The notes beneath the pieces were generated by a model. The model had not been told where the DNA came from. It searched no databases and worked only from the letters and a program-made list of their open reading frames with translations. A stretch of 59,038 bases of DNA from Bacilli bacterium (lineage in GTDB: Bacteria > Bacillota_I > Bacilli_A > RFN20 > CAG-288), in the NCBI GenBank assembly GCA_900770925.1, contig CAAGLY010000023.1, forward strand, positions 1 to 59,038, read 5' to 3'. The stretch's first letter is position 1. Every line of letters starts with the position of its first letter. The position numbers and the translations under genes are program-made. This document shows, one piece after another, positions 25,900 through 34,797 of the stretch.

Positions 25900-28845
25900 A
25901 TGATTTCAGCAGGTATCGATATAGGTTCTACCACTATTAAGGCAATCGTCTTAGACGATGAGAATCATATTCTCTATTCCTCTTACGAACGTCATTTTTC
26001 ACGGATCAGCGAAAAGCTGAATGAAGTCCTTCAGAAGAGGGAAGAGGGCCCTTTGAAAGGCAGGAAAGAAGTCCATCTTGCTTTTACCGGTTCTGCCGGT
26101 ATGGGTATTGCCGAAGGCTGCTCTTTCCCTTTCTATCAGGAAGTCTATGCAACCCGTGAGACGACAAAGCATCTTTATCCAAAGACCGACTGCATCATCG
26201 AATTAGGCGGAGAGGATGCAAAGATCCTTTTCCTGACTAATGGCGTTGAGGTCCGCAGGAACGGAACCTGTGCCGGAGGTACCGGTGCGTTTATCGACCA
26301 GATGGCTTCTCTTCTCAATGTCCCTGTCACTGACAGGGATGGGCTAGCTAGCAAGGCGGAGCGGATTTATACCATTGCTTCCCGCTGCGGCGTGTTTGCT
26401 AAGTCGGATGTTCAGCCCCTTCTTAACCAAGGAGCGAAGAAGGAAGATATTGCCAAGTCGATTTTCTATGCCGTCGTCAATCAGACCATTGCCGGCTTAT
26501 GCCAGGGACGGGAAATCGAAGGCAATGTCAGGTATCTTGGCGGACCTCTTACTTTCAGGAAACAGCTGCGGAATGCCTTTGATGACACTTTGAAAGTCAC
26601 TGGCGTTTTGCCTGAAAACTCCCTCTATTTTGTAGCTAGGGGTGCTGCTTTATTAGCAAAGAAAGATGATCCGGTTGTCCTCTCTTCCATCAGGGATAAG
26701 GTCAGAGACTACCGGAACAATGAGAACTTCTCCTATATTTCTCCGCTGTTTAAAGATGAGGAGGAGTATAAGGAGTTTACTGATAGCCATAATAAAGACC
26801 ATGTCGATATCCTTCCTTTAAGCGGATACAAAGGACCTCTGTACCTCGGCATCGATTCCGGTTCGACTACTCTTAAGGCAATTCTGATTGATGATGAAGA
26901 TAATATCCGCTATACCTTCTATCAGCCAAATAAAGGCGATCCGATTGCACTTCTTCAGAAAAGGCTAATTGATATAGAAGAGAAGAAGGATAAGGATGCC
27001 ATCATCAAAGGAGCAAGCTCGACCGGATACGGAGAAGAGCTGAGCAAGAATGCTTTCTCCTTAGACCACGGCATTGTCGAAACAAGGGCGCATTTTGAGG
27101 CGGCCAAGCATTTCCTTCCGGATGTCCAGTTTGTTATCGATATCGGCGGACAGGATATCAAGTGCTTCCGGATTAAGGACGGCCATATTGAGGACATCTT
27201 CCTCAATGAGGCCTGCTCTAGCGGATGCGGATCCTTCCTTCAGTCCTTTAGCCAGGCTCTTGGCTATTCCATCGAGGATTTCTCAAAGAGGGCTTTATTT
27301 GCAAAGCGGCCTGTTGATCTCGGATCGCGCTGCACGGTCTTTAGGAACTCTTCGGTCAAACAGGCACAGAAGGATGGTGCCAGCGTAAATGATATTGCAG
27401 CCGGTCTTGCCATTTCGGTGGTGAAGAACGCACTTTATAAAGTCATCCGCTGCTCTTCCAAAGAGGACTTAGGAAGCAAGGTTGTCGTTCAGGGTGGCAC
27501 CTTCCTTAATGATGCTGTTCTCCGTGCCTTTGAAAAAGAACTCGGTATTGAAGTTGTCCGTTCGAATATTGCCGGATTAAGGGGTGCCTATGGTGCTGCC
27601 TTAGATGCTAAATCCCTGAATCTTCCTTCTTCCTCCATCCTTTCCGGAGAGAAGCTGACAGACTTCCGCCGCAAGGTCTCTATGGTCACCTGCAACGGAT
27701 GCCAGAACCATTGCCGGCTGACTGTCTCTGTCTTTGATGATCACCGTGTCTTCATCGGCGGGAACCGCTGTGAGAAGCCCATCACAAAGAAAAAGACAGA
27801 TACGAAGCTTGATCTTTATGATTTTAAATACAGATTGCTTCGCTCTTATAATGATGAAAACTCCGAAAAAGAGTTTAAGAGAGGAACAATCGGATTCCCT
27901 AGGGGACTTAGTTTCTATGAACTGACGCCCTTCTGGTATACCTTCTTCCATGAACTTGGATTCAAGGTTGTTCTTTCTTCTCCTTCCAGTGCGAAAAGGT
28001 ATCGCCATGGACAGGGGACTATTCCTTCGGACACGGTCTGCTATCCCGCTAAGGTCAGGCATGGACATGTACTTGACTTAAGGGATAAAGGGGTGAAGAC
28101 AATCTTCTATCCCTGCAGGTCCTATAACGTCAGGGAAAAGAAAACGGATAACCATTATAACTGTCCGGTTGTCGCCTACTATTCCGAAGTCATTAAGAAT
28201 AACGTCAAGCAGATTCGGAAGGAGAATGTCCTTTATCTGAATGACTATAGGAACTTATCTGAGAAGGCCCATTTTGCCAGGAAAGCCTATGAGCATCTGA
28301 GCAGGCATTATCCGGATAGGTCATTTGCCGAGGTCGAAAAGGCAAGCAAGAAAGCCTATGCCGAATATAAGAAATATGAAAGGGTCTTTCAGCAGAAAGG
28401 ACTTCATATCATTGATCAGGCGCGGAAAGAGAAGAAGAGGATTATTGTTCTCTCTGGACGTCCTTATCATGTTGACCCGTTGATCAACCATGACATCGAT
28501 AAGCTGATCAGGGGATATGGATGTGCGATTGTCTCTGAGGATGTCATTGCCCGTAGGGAAAAGAATCCAGAACCGAGCAATGTCCTGAATCAGTGGACAT
28601 ACCATTCCCGGTTGTATAAGGCAGCAAACTATGTTACCGGTGTGAAGGACAGGCAGCTGATTCAGCTTGTCTCCTTCGGATGCGGTGTCGATGCAATCAC
28701 TTCCGATGAAGTCCGGGATATTCTTGAACGTCACGGAAAAATCTATACGCAGGTGAAGATAGATGAGGTAACTAACCTCGGAACAGTTAAGATCCGCCTC
28801 CGCTCTCTTCTTGAAGCTCTGCGGAAGAAAGAGAGGAAACGCTGA
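25900..28845 (+). CDS. Acyl-CoA dehydratase activase-like protein (two ASKHA domains + DUF2229)
   Basis: A BadF/HgdC-family protein, 981 residues, with two ASKHA ATPase domains in tandem. The first begins GIDIGSTTIKAIVLDDEN and holds ELGGEDAKI and RMNGTCAGGTGAFIDQMA (about 129-146, Met = AGG), including the Fe-S cysteine. The second begins LGIDSGSTTLKAILIDDED (about 312) and has DIGGQDIKCF and EACSSGCGSFLQSF. A DUF2229-type region follows, with MVTCNGCQNHCRLTV and CxxxC iron-sulfur-like motifs. These large proteins are widespread in anaerobes and are often named by similarity only; the true substrate is not known. The partner D-component-like part is a separate gene at 28845. Confidence 0.88.
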   Translation: MISAGIDIGSTTIKAIVLDDENHILYSSYERHFSRISEKLNEVLQKREEGPLKGRKEVHLAFTGSAGMGIAEGCSFPFYQEVYATRETTKHLYPKTDCIIELGGEDAKILFLTNGVEVRRNGTCAGGTGAFIDQMASLLNVPVTDRDGLASKAERIYTIASRCGVFAKSDVQPLLNQGAKKEDIAKSIFYAVVNQTIAGLCQGREIEGNVRYLGGPLTFRKQLRNAFDDTLKVTGVLPENSLYFVARGAALLAKKDDPVVLSSIRDKVRDYRNNENFSYISPLFKDEEEYKEFTDSHNKDHVDILPLSGYKGPLYLGIDSGSTTLKAILIDDEDNIRYTFYQPNKGDPIALLQKRLIDIEEKKDKDAIIKGASSTGYGEELSKNAFSLDHGIVETRAHFEAAKHFLPDVQFVIDIGGQDIKCFRIKDGHIEDIFLNEACSSGCGSFLQSFSQALGYSIEDFSKRALFAKRPVDLGSRCTVFRNSSVKQAQKDGASVNDIAAGLAISVVKNALYKVIRCSSKEDLGSKVVVQGGTFLNDAVLRAFEKELGIEVVRSNIAGLRGAYGAALDAKSLNLPSSSILSGEKLTDFRRKVSMVTCNGCQNHCRLTVSVFDDHRVFIGGNRCEKPITKKKTDTKLDLYDFKYRLLRSYNDENSEKEFKRGTIGFPRGLSFYELTPFWYTFFHELGFKVVLSSPSSAKRYRHGQGTIPSDTVCYPAKVRHGHVLDLRDKGVKTIFYPCRSYNVREKKTDNHYNCPVVAYYSEVIKNNVKQIRKENVLYLNDYRNLSEKAHFARKAYEHLSRHYPDRSFAEVEKASKKAYAEYKKYERVFQQKGLHIIDQARKEKKRIIVLSGRPYHVDPLINHDIDKLIRGYGCAIVSEDVIARREKNPEPSNVLNQWTYHSRLYKAANYVTGVKDRQLIQLVSFGCGVDAITSDEVRDILERHGKIYTQVKIDEVTNLGTVKIRLRSLLEALRKKERKR

Positions 28846-30173
28846 TGTTTTTCCATTTCCATTACTACAAAAAAGGAAAAGACGGATTCTACCGGGATAA
28901 GAACGGAAGAATCAGGTTCACTAAGCAGAGGAAAAAGACCTATACCATCCTTTTCCCTAGGAGGGCACCGATTCATTTCAATATCCTTCAGCGGGTTATT
29001 AACCATTATGGATATAAGGCAGAACTTTTAACTGACAGTTCTCCGGAAATTGCCCAGACCGGTCTTAAGTACATTCAGAACGATAGGTGTTATCCGGCTA
29101 TTCTTTCCTTAGGACAGATGATTCATGCCTTAGAATCCGGAAAATACGACCTTGACCATACGGCTCTCAGGATTTCTCAGACCGGAGGAGGATGCCGTGC
29201 AAGCAACTATATCTCCCTGCTCCGGAAAGGCCTGAAGCATGCCGGGCTTGAGAAAGTCCCTGCGATTTCCCTTAACCTTTCCGGATTAGAGCCCAACCCT
29301 GGTCTTACCATTACCTTAGGCCTTATCCGGCGCAGGCTTGCCGGTGTTATTTACGGTGACCTTCTGATGGTCCTGAAGAACCAGGTCGAACCTTATGAAG
29401 TCAATAAAGGAGAGGCTGAGCGGATTGTCACTGAGTGGCAGAATAAGCTCTGCAATCAGCTGCTTGGACATTCCGGCTATTCTTTCAAGGATAGGACGAA
29501 GAACAGGAATGCTATCTCCGATGATTTTGCGAGAGTCAAGCAGGACGGAAAGAAAAGAGTCAAAGTTGGAGTAGTCGGAGAAATCTACGTGAAATACGCA
29601 GCTCTTGGCAATAACAGCTTAGAGAAGTTCCTCCGTGATCAGGACTGTGAAGTCAATCTCCCAGGAAGGATGAACTTTATTCTCTTTAAAATCGATAACC
29701 GGATTGAGGATATTAAGCTATATGGCGGACATCATCTGAAAGGTTTTGTCTGTAAGAAGCTGTTTAAATATGCCACGAAGCTTCAGGACGCCTTCTCTGC
29801 AGCAATTAAGAGAAATGACTGCTTCGAGGTTCCTACTCCTTACTCTAAGGTCAAGGAACTTGATAACGGCATCAACGGATACGGAAACAAGATGGGCGAA
29901 GGCTGGCTTCTGACCGGCGAGAGGCTTGAACTCTGCAATAGGGGATATCCGAATATTGTCTGCACACAGCCTTTCGGCTGTCTGCCAAACCATATTTCCG
30001 GCAAAGGTATGCTCCGTCGGATCCGTGAAGTCTGTCCGAATTCCAATATCGTCGCTGTCGACTATGATGCCGGTGCTCCGAAGGTCAACCAGGAAAACAG
30101 AATCAAGCTTAGGCTTTCTCTTGCTAAGGAGAATCTAGAAAAAGAAGAACAGGCGAAGAATGAAACTCGTTAA
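28845..30173 (+). CDS. 2-hydroxyacyl-CoA dehydratase D-component-like protein
   Basis: 442 residues, resembling the C-terminal part of the long (about 1400-residue) activase-DUF2229 proteins seen in Clostridia and the HgdB/BcrC family of Fe-S dehydratase subunits. Visible features are DRCYPAILSLGQMIHAL (about 83) and TQPFGCLPNHISGKGM (about 376), with cysteines in the right style for an [4Fe-4S] ligand. Its ATG overlaps the preceding stop (TGATG), so the two proteins are coupled and may work as one unit split in two. Confidence 0.82.
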   Translation: MFFHFHYYKKGKDGFYRDKNGRIRFTKQRKKTYTILFPRRAPIHFNILQRVINHYGYKAELLTDSSPEIAQTGLKYIQNDRCYPAILSLGQMIHALESGKYDLDHTALRISQTGGGCRASNYISLLRKGLKHAGLEKVPAISLNLSGLEPNPGLTITLGLIRRRLAGVIYGDLLMVLKNQVEPYEVNKGEAERIVTEWQNKLCNQLLGHSGYSFKDRTKNRNAISDDFARVKQDGKKRVKVGVVGEIYVKYAALGNNSLEKFLRDQDCEVNLPGRMNFILFKIDNRIEDIKLYGGHHLKGFVCKKLFKYATKLQDAFSAAIKRNDCFEVPTPYSKVKELDNGINGYGNKMGEGWLLTGERLELCNRGYPNIVCTQPFGCLPNHISGKGMLRRIREVCPNSNIVAVDYDAGAPKVNQENRIKLRLSLAKENLEKEEQAKNETR

Positions 30174-30954
30174 TGAGGTTCTTTCTATCAGGAAGGAAGC
30201 AAAGAACAGGTTTGCTCTTGCTCCTTTTTCGGTAGAGGAAAAAGGAAATCTTTCGAATTTAGTGACAAGCAATGACAGAGCGATTCAGGATTTCCTGACT
30301 TCTAGACTGGCTGAGCTTGTCCCAGGATGCGGTTTTCTCTGTGAAGAGAATAACGTCGAGAAAATCAAAGATAAGAGAGATATCTTTATCATCGACCCGA
30401 TTGACGGAACGAGGAACTATACCCGGAAGAATCCAATCTGTGCCATATCGGTTGCCCTTGAAAAGGATAAAGAGATTGTTCTTGGTATCGTTCTTCCTCT
30501 GTTTACGGATGAAGTCTATTATGCGGAGAAAGGAAAGGGTGCTTACTATTGCGGAAAGAGAATCCGTGTTTCTGACCGGGATTTTGCAAACAGCATTCTT
30601 CTGACTTCCTTTAACTCCTATGATAAGAAACTAGCCCCGCTTTCATTTGAGATTGCCTCTAAGGTGTTCCCAAGGATTAACGATATCCGGAGATACGGAG
30701 CCTGCTCAGTCGAGTTGTGCCGTTTAGCAAGGGGAGAGGAAGACAGGTTCTATGAACTGACCCTTCACCCCTTTGACTATGCCGCTGCCGGACTGATTCT
30801 TACTGAGGCAGGAGGATGTTTCTGCTGCCGGGATAGGAGCAAGCCGACTTACCGGGATAAGACTCTGATTGTGGCTGCCAATAAGGCAGAAAACAGGGAC
30901 AGACTTTCTAAGATCGTCTCTGCTGTTCTTGATTCCCGGAATTATCAGGGATAG
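30160..30954 (+). CDS. Inositol monophosphatase family protein
   Basis: A magnesium-dependent sugar or nucleotide phosphatase of the SuhB/CysQ superfamily, 264 residues. The metal-site motifs are CEENN (about 65), DPIDGTMNYT (about 78-87, Met = AGG) and LHPFDYAAAGLILTEAGG (about 203-220; the usual W-D-x-A-A-G). Substrate unknown. It overlaps the preceding gene by 14 bases. Confidence 0.87.
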   Translation: MKLVNEVLSIRKEAKNRFALAPFSVEEKGNLSNLVTSNDRAIQDFLTSRLAELVPGCGFLCEENNVEKIKDKRDIFIIDPIDGTRNYTRKNPICAISVALEKDKEIVLGIVLPLFTDEVYYAEKGKGAYYCGKRIRVSDRDFANSILLTSFNSYDKKLAPLSFEIASKVFPRINDIRRYGACSVELCRLARGEEDRFYELTLHPFDYAAAGLILTEAGGCFCCRDRSKPTYRDKTLIVAANKAENRDRLSKIVSAVLDSRNYQG

Positions 30955-30966
30955 GCTACCCTGTGG

Positions 30967-30972
30967 TAAAAT
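30967..30972 (+). promoter_or_regulatory. Extended -10 promoter for the cysteine desulfurase gene
   Basis: TGGTAAAAT ends 9 bases before ATG 30982, leaving a leader of about three bases and no ribosome binding site. Confidence 0.6.
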
Positions 30973-30981
30973 GAATCCATT

Positions 30982-32106
30982 ATGAATTATCTTGATTATG
31001 CCGCTAATTATCCGGCCTGCAAAGAAGCTCTTGATGCTTTTGTCCAGACCGAAAGAGCCTATATCGGAAACGCAAACTCCACCCATCTTGCGGGTAGGAG
31101 ATCTTTAAAGCGCTATAGGGAACTGAATGAGGAGAGGCTTAAACTCCTAAATCTTGATAAAGATGAATACGAAATCATTTATACTTCTTCTGCAACGGAA
31201 TCAAATAATATGGCAATAAAAGGAATTTACGGAGCATACAACGCCTATTCTGATTACTGGGTTGCTTCTCCTTTCGAACATTCGAGTGTCAATGCCTGTC
31301 TTTCCTATCTGAAGGATAAAGGCGAAAATATCGACTTGCTTAAGGCAGAGAGTGATGGAAAGATTTCCCTCTCTGACTTGCAGGCAAAGAGGAAAAAATA
31401 TCCGCATCCTCTTCTTACCTGCTGTCTTTTGGTCGAGAGTGAGACTGGTGCGATTCAGCCTTACCATGAAATTCAGAATATTGTCTCTCAGAGCGAGAAC
31501 GCTTATCTTCTTGTCGATGCTACTCAGGCTGTAGGAAAGATTGATGTCTCTTTCTCTGGTATTGATAGGGTTTCCTTTGCACCGCATAAATTCGGCGGTC
31601 TCCTTGGCTCTGGTGTCCTGATCAAGAAGAAATCCATTATCCTTACTCCTCTTATCCATGGCGGAAAGTCGATTTCGATGTATCGAAGCTCTACTCCCTG
31701 CCTTGGATTGATTGCTTCAACAGTCAAAGCTGTTGAGCTTGCCCTGAAGAACCGGGAAGCCCATTTTAAAAAGACAAAGGAGACAAGAGACTACCTTCTT
31801 TCCCAGCTTAAGGAGGAAGAGAGAATCAGGATTAATTCTTTCGATGAGAATCCGTATATTGTCAACCTTTCGGTTGAGGATATCTATGGCGATGATAGGG
31901 TCTATGAATTAGCTAAGAGAGGAATCTGTGTCTCTCAGAAGTCTGCCTGCTCGATTCCTAATACTCCATCTAAACCGGTTAGGGCTATCTATCACGATAA
32001 GCAGCGGGCGCTTGAATCATTCCGGATTTCTCTTTCTTCTTTGACGACAAAAGAGGAAATCGATGGCCTTTGCTATGCCAGGAAGGAAATTATCGATGAA
32101 AACTGA
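30982..32106 (+). CDS. Cysteine desulfurase (NifS/IscS family)
   Basis: PLP enzyme that takes sulfur from cysteine for tRNA thiolation or Fe-S cluster assembly. The 374 residues start with YLDYAANYP, and show TSSATESNNMAIKG (about 68-81), EHSSVNA, VDATQAVGKIDV (about 177), the PLP lysine in FAPHKFGGLLGSG (about 196-208), the active-site cysteine region QKSACSIP (about 319-326) and a C-terminal FRISLS, whose Arg is CGG. Directly coupled to the TtcA-like tRNA thiolase, so tRNA sulfur transfer is a plausible role. Confidence 0.93.
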   Translation: MNYLDYAANYPACKEALDAFVQTERAYIGNANSTHLAGRRSLKRYRELNEERLKLLNLDKDEYEIIYTSSATESNNMAIKGIYGAYNAYSDYWVASPFEHSSVNACLSYLKDKGENIDLLKAESDGKISLSDLQAKRKKYPHPLLTCCLLVESETGAIQPYHEIQNIVSQSENAYLLVDATQAVGKIDVSFSGIDRVSFAPHKFGGLLGSGVLIKKKSIILTPLIHGGKSISMYRSSTPCLGLIASTVKAVELALKNREAHFKKTKETRDYLLSQLKEEERIRINSFDENPYIVNLSVEDIYGDDRVYELAKRGICVSQKSACSIPNTPSKPVRAIYHDKQRALESFRISLSSLTTKEEIDGLCYARKEIIDEN

Positions 32107-33094
32107 ACAGGATAAGCAGAATAGGAAGCTCGATAGGACAAACCGGGCTGATCAGATCGAACAGAATCTTTTTACGACCTACCATAAGACAATCTGGGGT
32201 CCTTTCACTAAGGCTATCCGGGATTATGAGCTGATTTTACCCGGAGATAAGGTCTGCGTCTGCATTTCCGGAGGCAAGGATTCCAGGCTCATGGCCCTTT
32301 GCTTCAAGCATCTGTTAAAGAGGACGAAGATACCATTTGAAGCGAAGTTCCTTGTCAGGAACCCCGGCTATAACGATATTAACTTACAGAGGATCAAGAA
32401 CAACTTAAAGATCCTTCAGATTCCGGCAACGATTGTCAATACGGATATCTTCGACATTGCTAACAGCACTGATAAGAAGCCCTGCTATCTCTGCGCGAAG
32501 AGGAGAAGAGGCGCTCTCTACCGTATTGCCAAGAGCTGGGGGTGCAATAAGATTGCCTTAGGTCACCATTATGATGATGTCATTGAGACTACGCTTAGGA
32601 ACAGGCTCAATGCCGGTTCCTTCCAGACTAGGCTGCCTAAGCTTCATTCCGATAACTATTCCGGAAGGGAAGTCATCCGCCCTCTCTATCTTGTCCGAGA
32701 AAAAAATATTATCCAGTTCAAGAAAGACAATAAGCTGACTTTTATCCAGTGTGCATGCCGGTTCACAGAGAACTGTGCGGTCTGCGATAACGGAGGCGGC
32801 GGCAGCCAGCGTCTGGCTACAAAGAGGCTGATCCGTGACTTAATGAATACCTACTCTCCCTCGGTTGAGAAGAATATTTTTAAGGCGGCTAGCCAAGTGA
32901 ATCTCGATAAAGTCATCGGCTATAAGGATGAGAGCGGATATCACTCCTTCCTGGAAACCTACAATAAGAAATACAAAGAGAAAGAAGAGCTGATTAAGAA
33001 GGAGAGACTTGAGGAACTCGCAACGGAAAAAGCGGAAAGCGAACATCCTAAATTCGTCTCAGACACCACATTCAGTAAGAAAGAAGGGGAGTAA
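32096..33094 (+). CDS. TtcA-like tRNA thiolation protein (PP-loop ATPase)
   Basis: 332 residues. The PP-loop is CISGGKDSMLMALCF (about 56-70), and family motifs CYLCAKMRRGALYRIA (Met = AGG; RR = AGA AGA) and KIALGHHYDDVIETTLMN follow. C-A-C plus ENCAVC further on may bind an Fe-S cluster, as in TtcA, which makes 2-thiocytidine at tRNA position 32. Other TtcA/TtuA-like functions are possible. I chose ATG 32096, which overlaps the desulfurase end by 11 bases; the longer frame from 32063 lies in that gene. A lysine/glutamate-rich tail of about 45 residues is unusual. Confidence 0.87.
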   Translation: MKTEQDKQNRKLDRTNRADQIEQNLFTTYHKTIWGPFTKAIRDYELILPGDKVCVCISGGKDSRLMALCFKHLLKRTKIPFEAKFLVRNPGYNDINLQRIKNNLKILQIPATIVNTDIFDIANSTDKKPCYLCAKRRRGALYRIAKSWGCNKIALGHHYDDVIETTLRNRLNAGSFQTRLPKLHSDNYSGREVIRPLYLVREKNIIQFKKDNKLTFIQCACRFTENCAVCDNGGGGSQRLATKRLIRDLMNTYSPSVEKNIFKAASQVNLDKVIGYKDESGYHSFLETYNKKYKEKEELIKKERLEELATEKAESEHPKFVSDTTFSKKEGE

Positions 33095-33120
33095 TATCCG
33101 CTTCTTTTTCTTTTTCTTTT

Positions 33121-33147
33121 TTGATTTCGGAGTTCTCTGCTTATAAT
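33121..33147 (+). promoter_or_regulatory. Promoter of guaB
   Basis: TTGATT (33121-33126) and TATAAT (33142-33147) with a 15-base spacer; GAAAGGA precedes the guaB start. The 141-base gap holds no riboswitch that I can recognise. Confidence 0.55.
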
Positions 33148-33235
33148 AGAGAACATATTTATTGTCTCCTACATTTTCGCTGTGAATCCGGATCAGGAAG
33201 CGAATCCGTTGCTTTTCTAGAAAGGAAATCAGAAA

Positions 33236-34720
33236 ATGAAAAAAAGCAAACAGAAGGTAGAGAAGATTGTCGGCCAGGGAATCACGTTCGATGATGTGCT
33301 TCTCCTGCCCCGCTATTCGGAGATCACTCCGGACAGGGTATCTCTGAAAGCTCGGCTGACGAAACACATCACACTGAATATCCCGCTTCTTTCCGCAGCT
33401 AGGGATACCGTCACTGAATCGGATAGGGCTATTGCCTTAGCCCGTGAAGGCGGCATCGGCATTATCCATAAGAATAGGACGATTGATCAGCAGGCAAAGG
33501 AAGTCGACAAGGTCAAGCGCAGTGAGAACGGAGTCATCTCAGATCCGATTACGAGGACTTTGGACAAGACATTAAAGGAATGCTTAAAGGAAAGGGCAGA
33601 CTATAAGGTTTCCGGCTTCCCGGTTGTCGATGAAAAGGGAAAGCTGCTCGGCATTATCACAAACCGGGACATTAAGTTCGAAACGGATAGGAATAAGACA
33701 GTCGGTGAGGCCAGGACAAAGGATAACCTGACGGTCGGCAAGGTCGGAACGACAATTGACCAGGCTAAGGAAATCTTAGCAAAGACGAAGAAAGAAAAAC
33801 TTCCGATTGTCGATTCCAAAGGATATCTCAAGGGACTGATTACCATTAAGGATATCGAAAAAATCAGGAAATACCCGAATTCCGCAAAGGATAAATACGG
33901 ACGTCTTCTCTGCGGTGCCGGTATCGGCATCACCAAAGACAGGAGGATCCGTGCTAAGGCGTTAATCGATAACGGAGTCGATGTCTTAGTCCTTGATTCT
34001 GCCCATGGCGACAGCAAGAATGTCGTGGAAGCTTTGAAGAAACTGAAGAAGGCATTCCCGAAGATTGACATTATTGCCGGAAACGTTGCTACTTATGAAG
34101 GGGCACGCGACTTAAGGAAAGCAGGCGCCGATGCCGTAAAAGTCGGCAGGGGTCCTGGTTCTATCTGCACGACCCGTATTATTTCTGGTATGGGTGTTCC
34201 GCAGATTACTGCAATCAGGGAAGCGAAGAAAGCTGCCGATGAGTATGACTGTCCGATTATCGCGGATGGCGGAATCAAGTATTCCGGCGACATCACTAAG
34301 GCATTAGCTGCCGGAGCCGATACGGTCAGGATGGGTGCTATCTTCGGCGGATGTGAGGAAGCGCCAGGCGCAACAGAGCTTTTCCGGGGACGGAAATACA
34401 AAGTTTACCGTGGCAGGGGTTCTATGGCTGCTAGGGAACAGGCACATGGTTCAGCTGACCGCTACTTCCAGACCGGACATCAGAAACTGGTTCCGGAGGG
34501 AGTCGAAGGACGTGTTCCTTTCCGGGGAAGCGCAAGTGATGTTGTCTTTGAACTGCTTGGCGGTCTCCGCTCCGGAAGGGGATATCTTGGCGTTAAGACG
34601 ATTGAGGAACTTCAGGACAACGGCCAGTTTGTCCAGATTACTTCTGCTTCCCTTAAAGAGTCTCATCCGCATGATATTGAGATTACGAAAGAAGCACCGA
34701 ACTATCAGGTTGATCATTAA
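33236..34720 (+). CDS. guaB: IMP dehydrogenase GuaB
   Basis: Converts IMP to XMP, the first step to GMP. The 494 residues contain TFDDVLLLPRYSEI, SAAMDTVTESDMAIALAREGG (about 54; both Met = AGG), a pair of CBS domains (about 95-215), the catalytic-Cys loop GMGPGSICTTRIISGMGVPQ (about 303-322), and the flap YKVYRGMGSMAAM. The window's clearest side-by-side of ATG and AGG as Met is in this flap. Family-standard length and a single-gene transcript with its own terminator. Confidence 0.97.
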   Translation: MKKSKQKVEKIVGQGITFDDVLLLPRYSEITPDRVSLKARLTKHITLNIPLLSAARDTVTESDRAIALAREGGIGIIHKNRTIDQQAKEVDKVKRSENGVISDPITRTLDKTLKECLKERADYKVSGFPVVDEKGKLLGIITNRDIKFETDRNKTVGEARTKDNLTVGKVGTTIDQAKEILAKTKKEKLPIVDSKGYLKGLITIKDIEKIRKYPNSAKDKYGRLLCGAGIGITKDRRIRAKALIDNGVDVLVLDSAHGDSKNVVEALKKLKKAFPKIDIIAGNVATYEGARDLRKAGADAVKVGRGPGSICTTRIISGMGVPQITAIREAKKAADEYDCPIIADGGIKYSGDITKALAAGADTVRMGAIFGGCEEAPGATELFRGRKYKVYRGRGSMAAREQAHGSADRYFQTGHQKLVPEGVEGRVPFRGSASDVVFELLGGLRSGRGYLGVKTIEELQDNGQFVQITSASLKESHPHDIEITKEAPNYQVDH

Positions 34721-34755
34721 ACAGAAAAGGAGGGCGACCTCCTTTTTCTGTTTTG
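34719..34755 (+). terminator. Terminator of guaB
   Basis: Stem AAACAGAAAAGGAGG / CCTCCTTTTTCTGTTT around GCGA loop. Confidence 0.88.
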
Positions 34756-34784
34756 GATATTCATCCGATAGTATCCTGAAATGC

Positions 34785-34790
34785 TAAAAT
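34785..34790 (+). promoter_or_regulatory. Extended -10 promoter for ABC exporter-like gene
   Basis: TGCTAAAAT ends 7 bases before ATG 34798; the transcript should be leaderless. Confidence 0.6.
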
Positions 34791-34797
34791 ATTGCGT

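Noticed and set aside
33095..33235. Purine riboswitch before guaB
   Set aside because: No conserved purine aptamer blocks are visible; the small hairpin GTTCTC...GAGAAC overlaps the -10 and seems incidental.
285..34720. CGG also reassigned (to Gln or Trp), as in other known lineages
   Set aside because: CGG sits at conserved Arg positions: the RlmN KRNLT segment and the cysteine desulfurase FRISLS segment. Positions such as LAGG(CGG)GTRL in GlgC allow Arg in known homologues.
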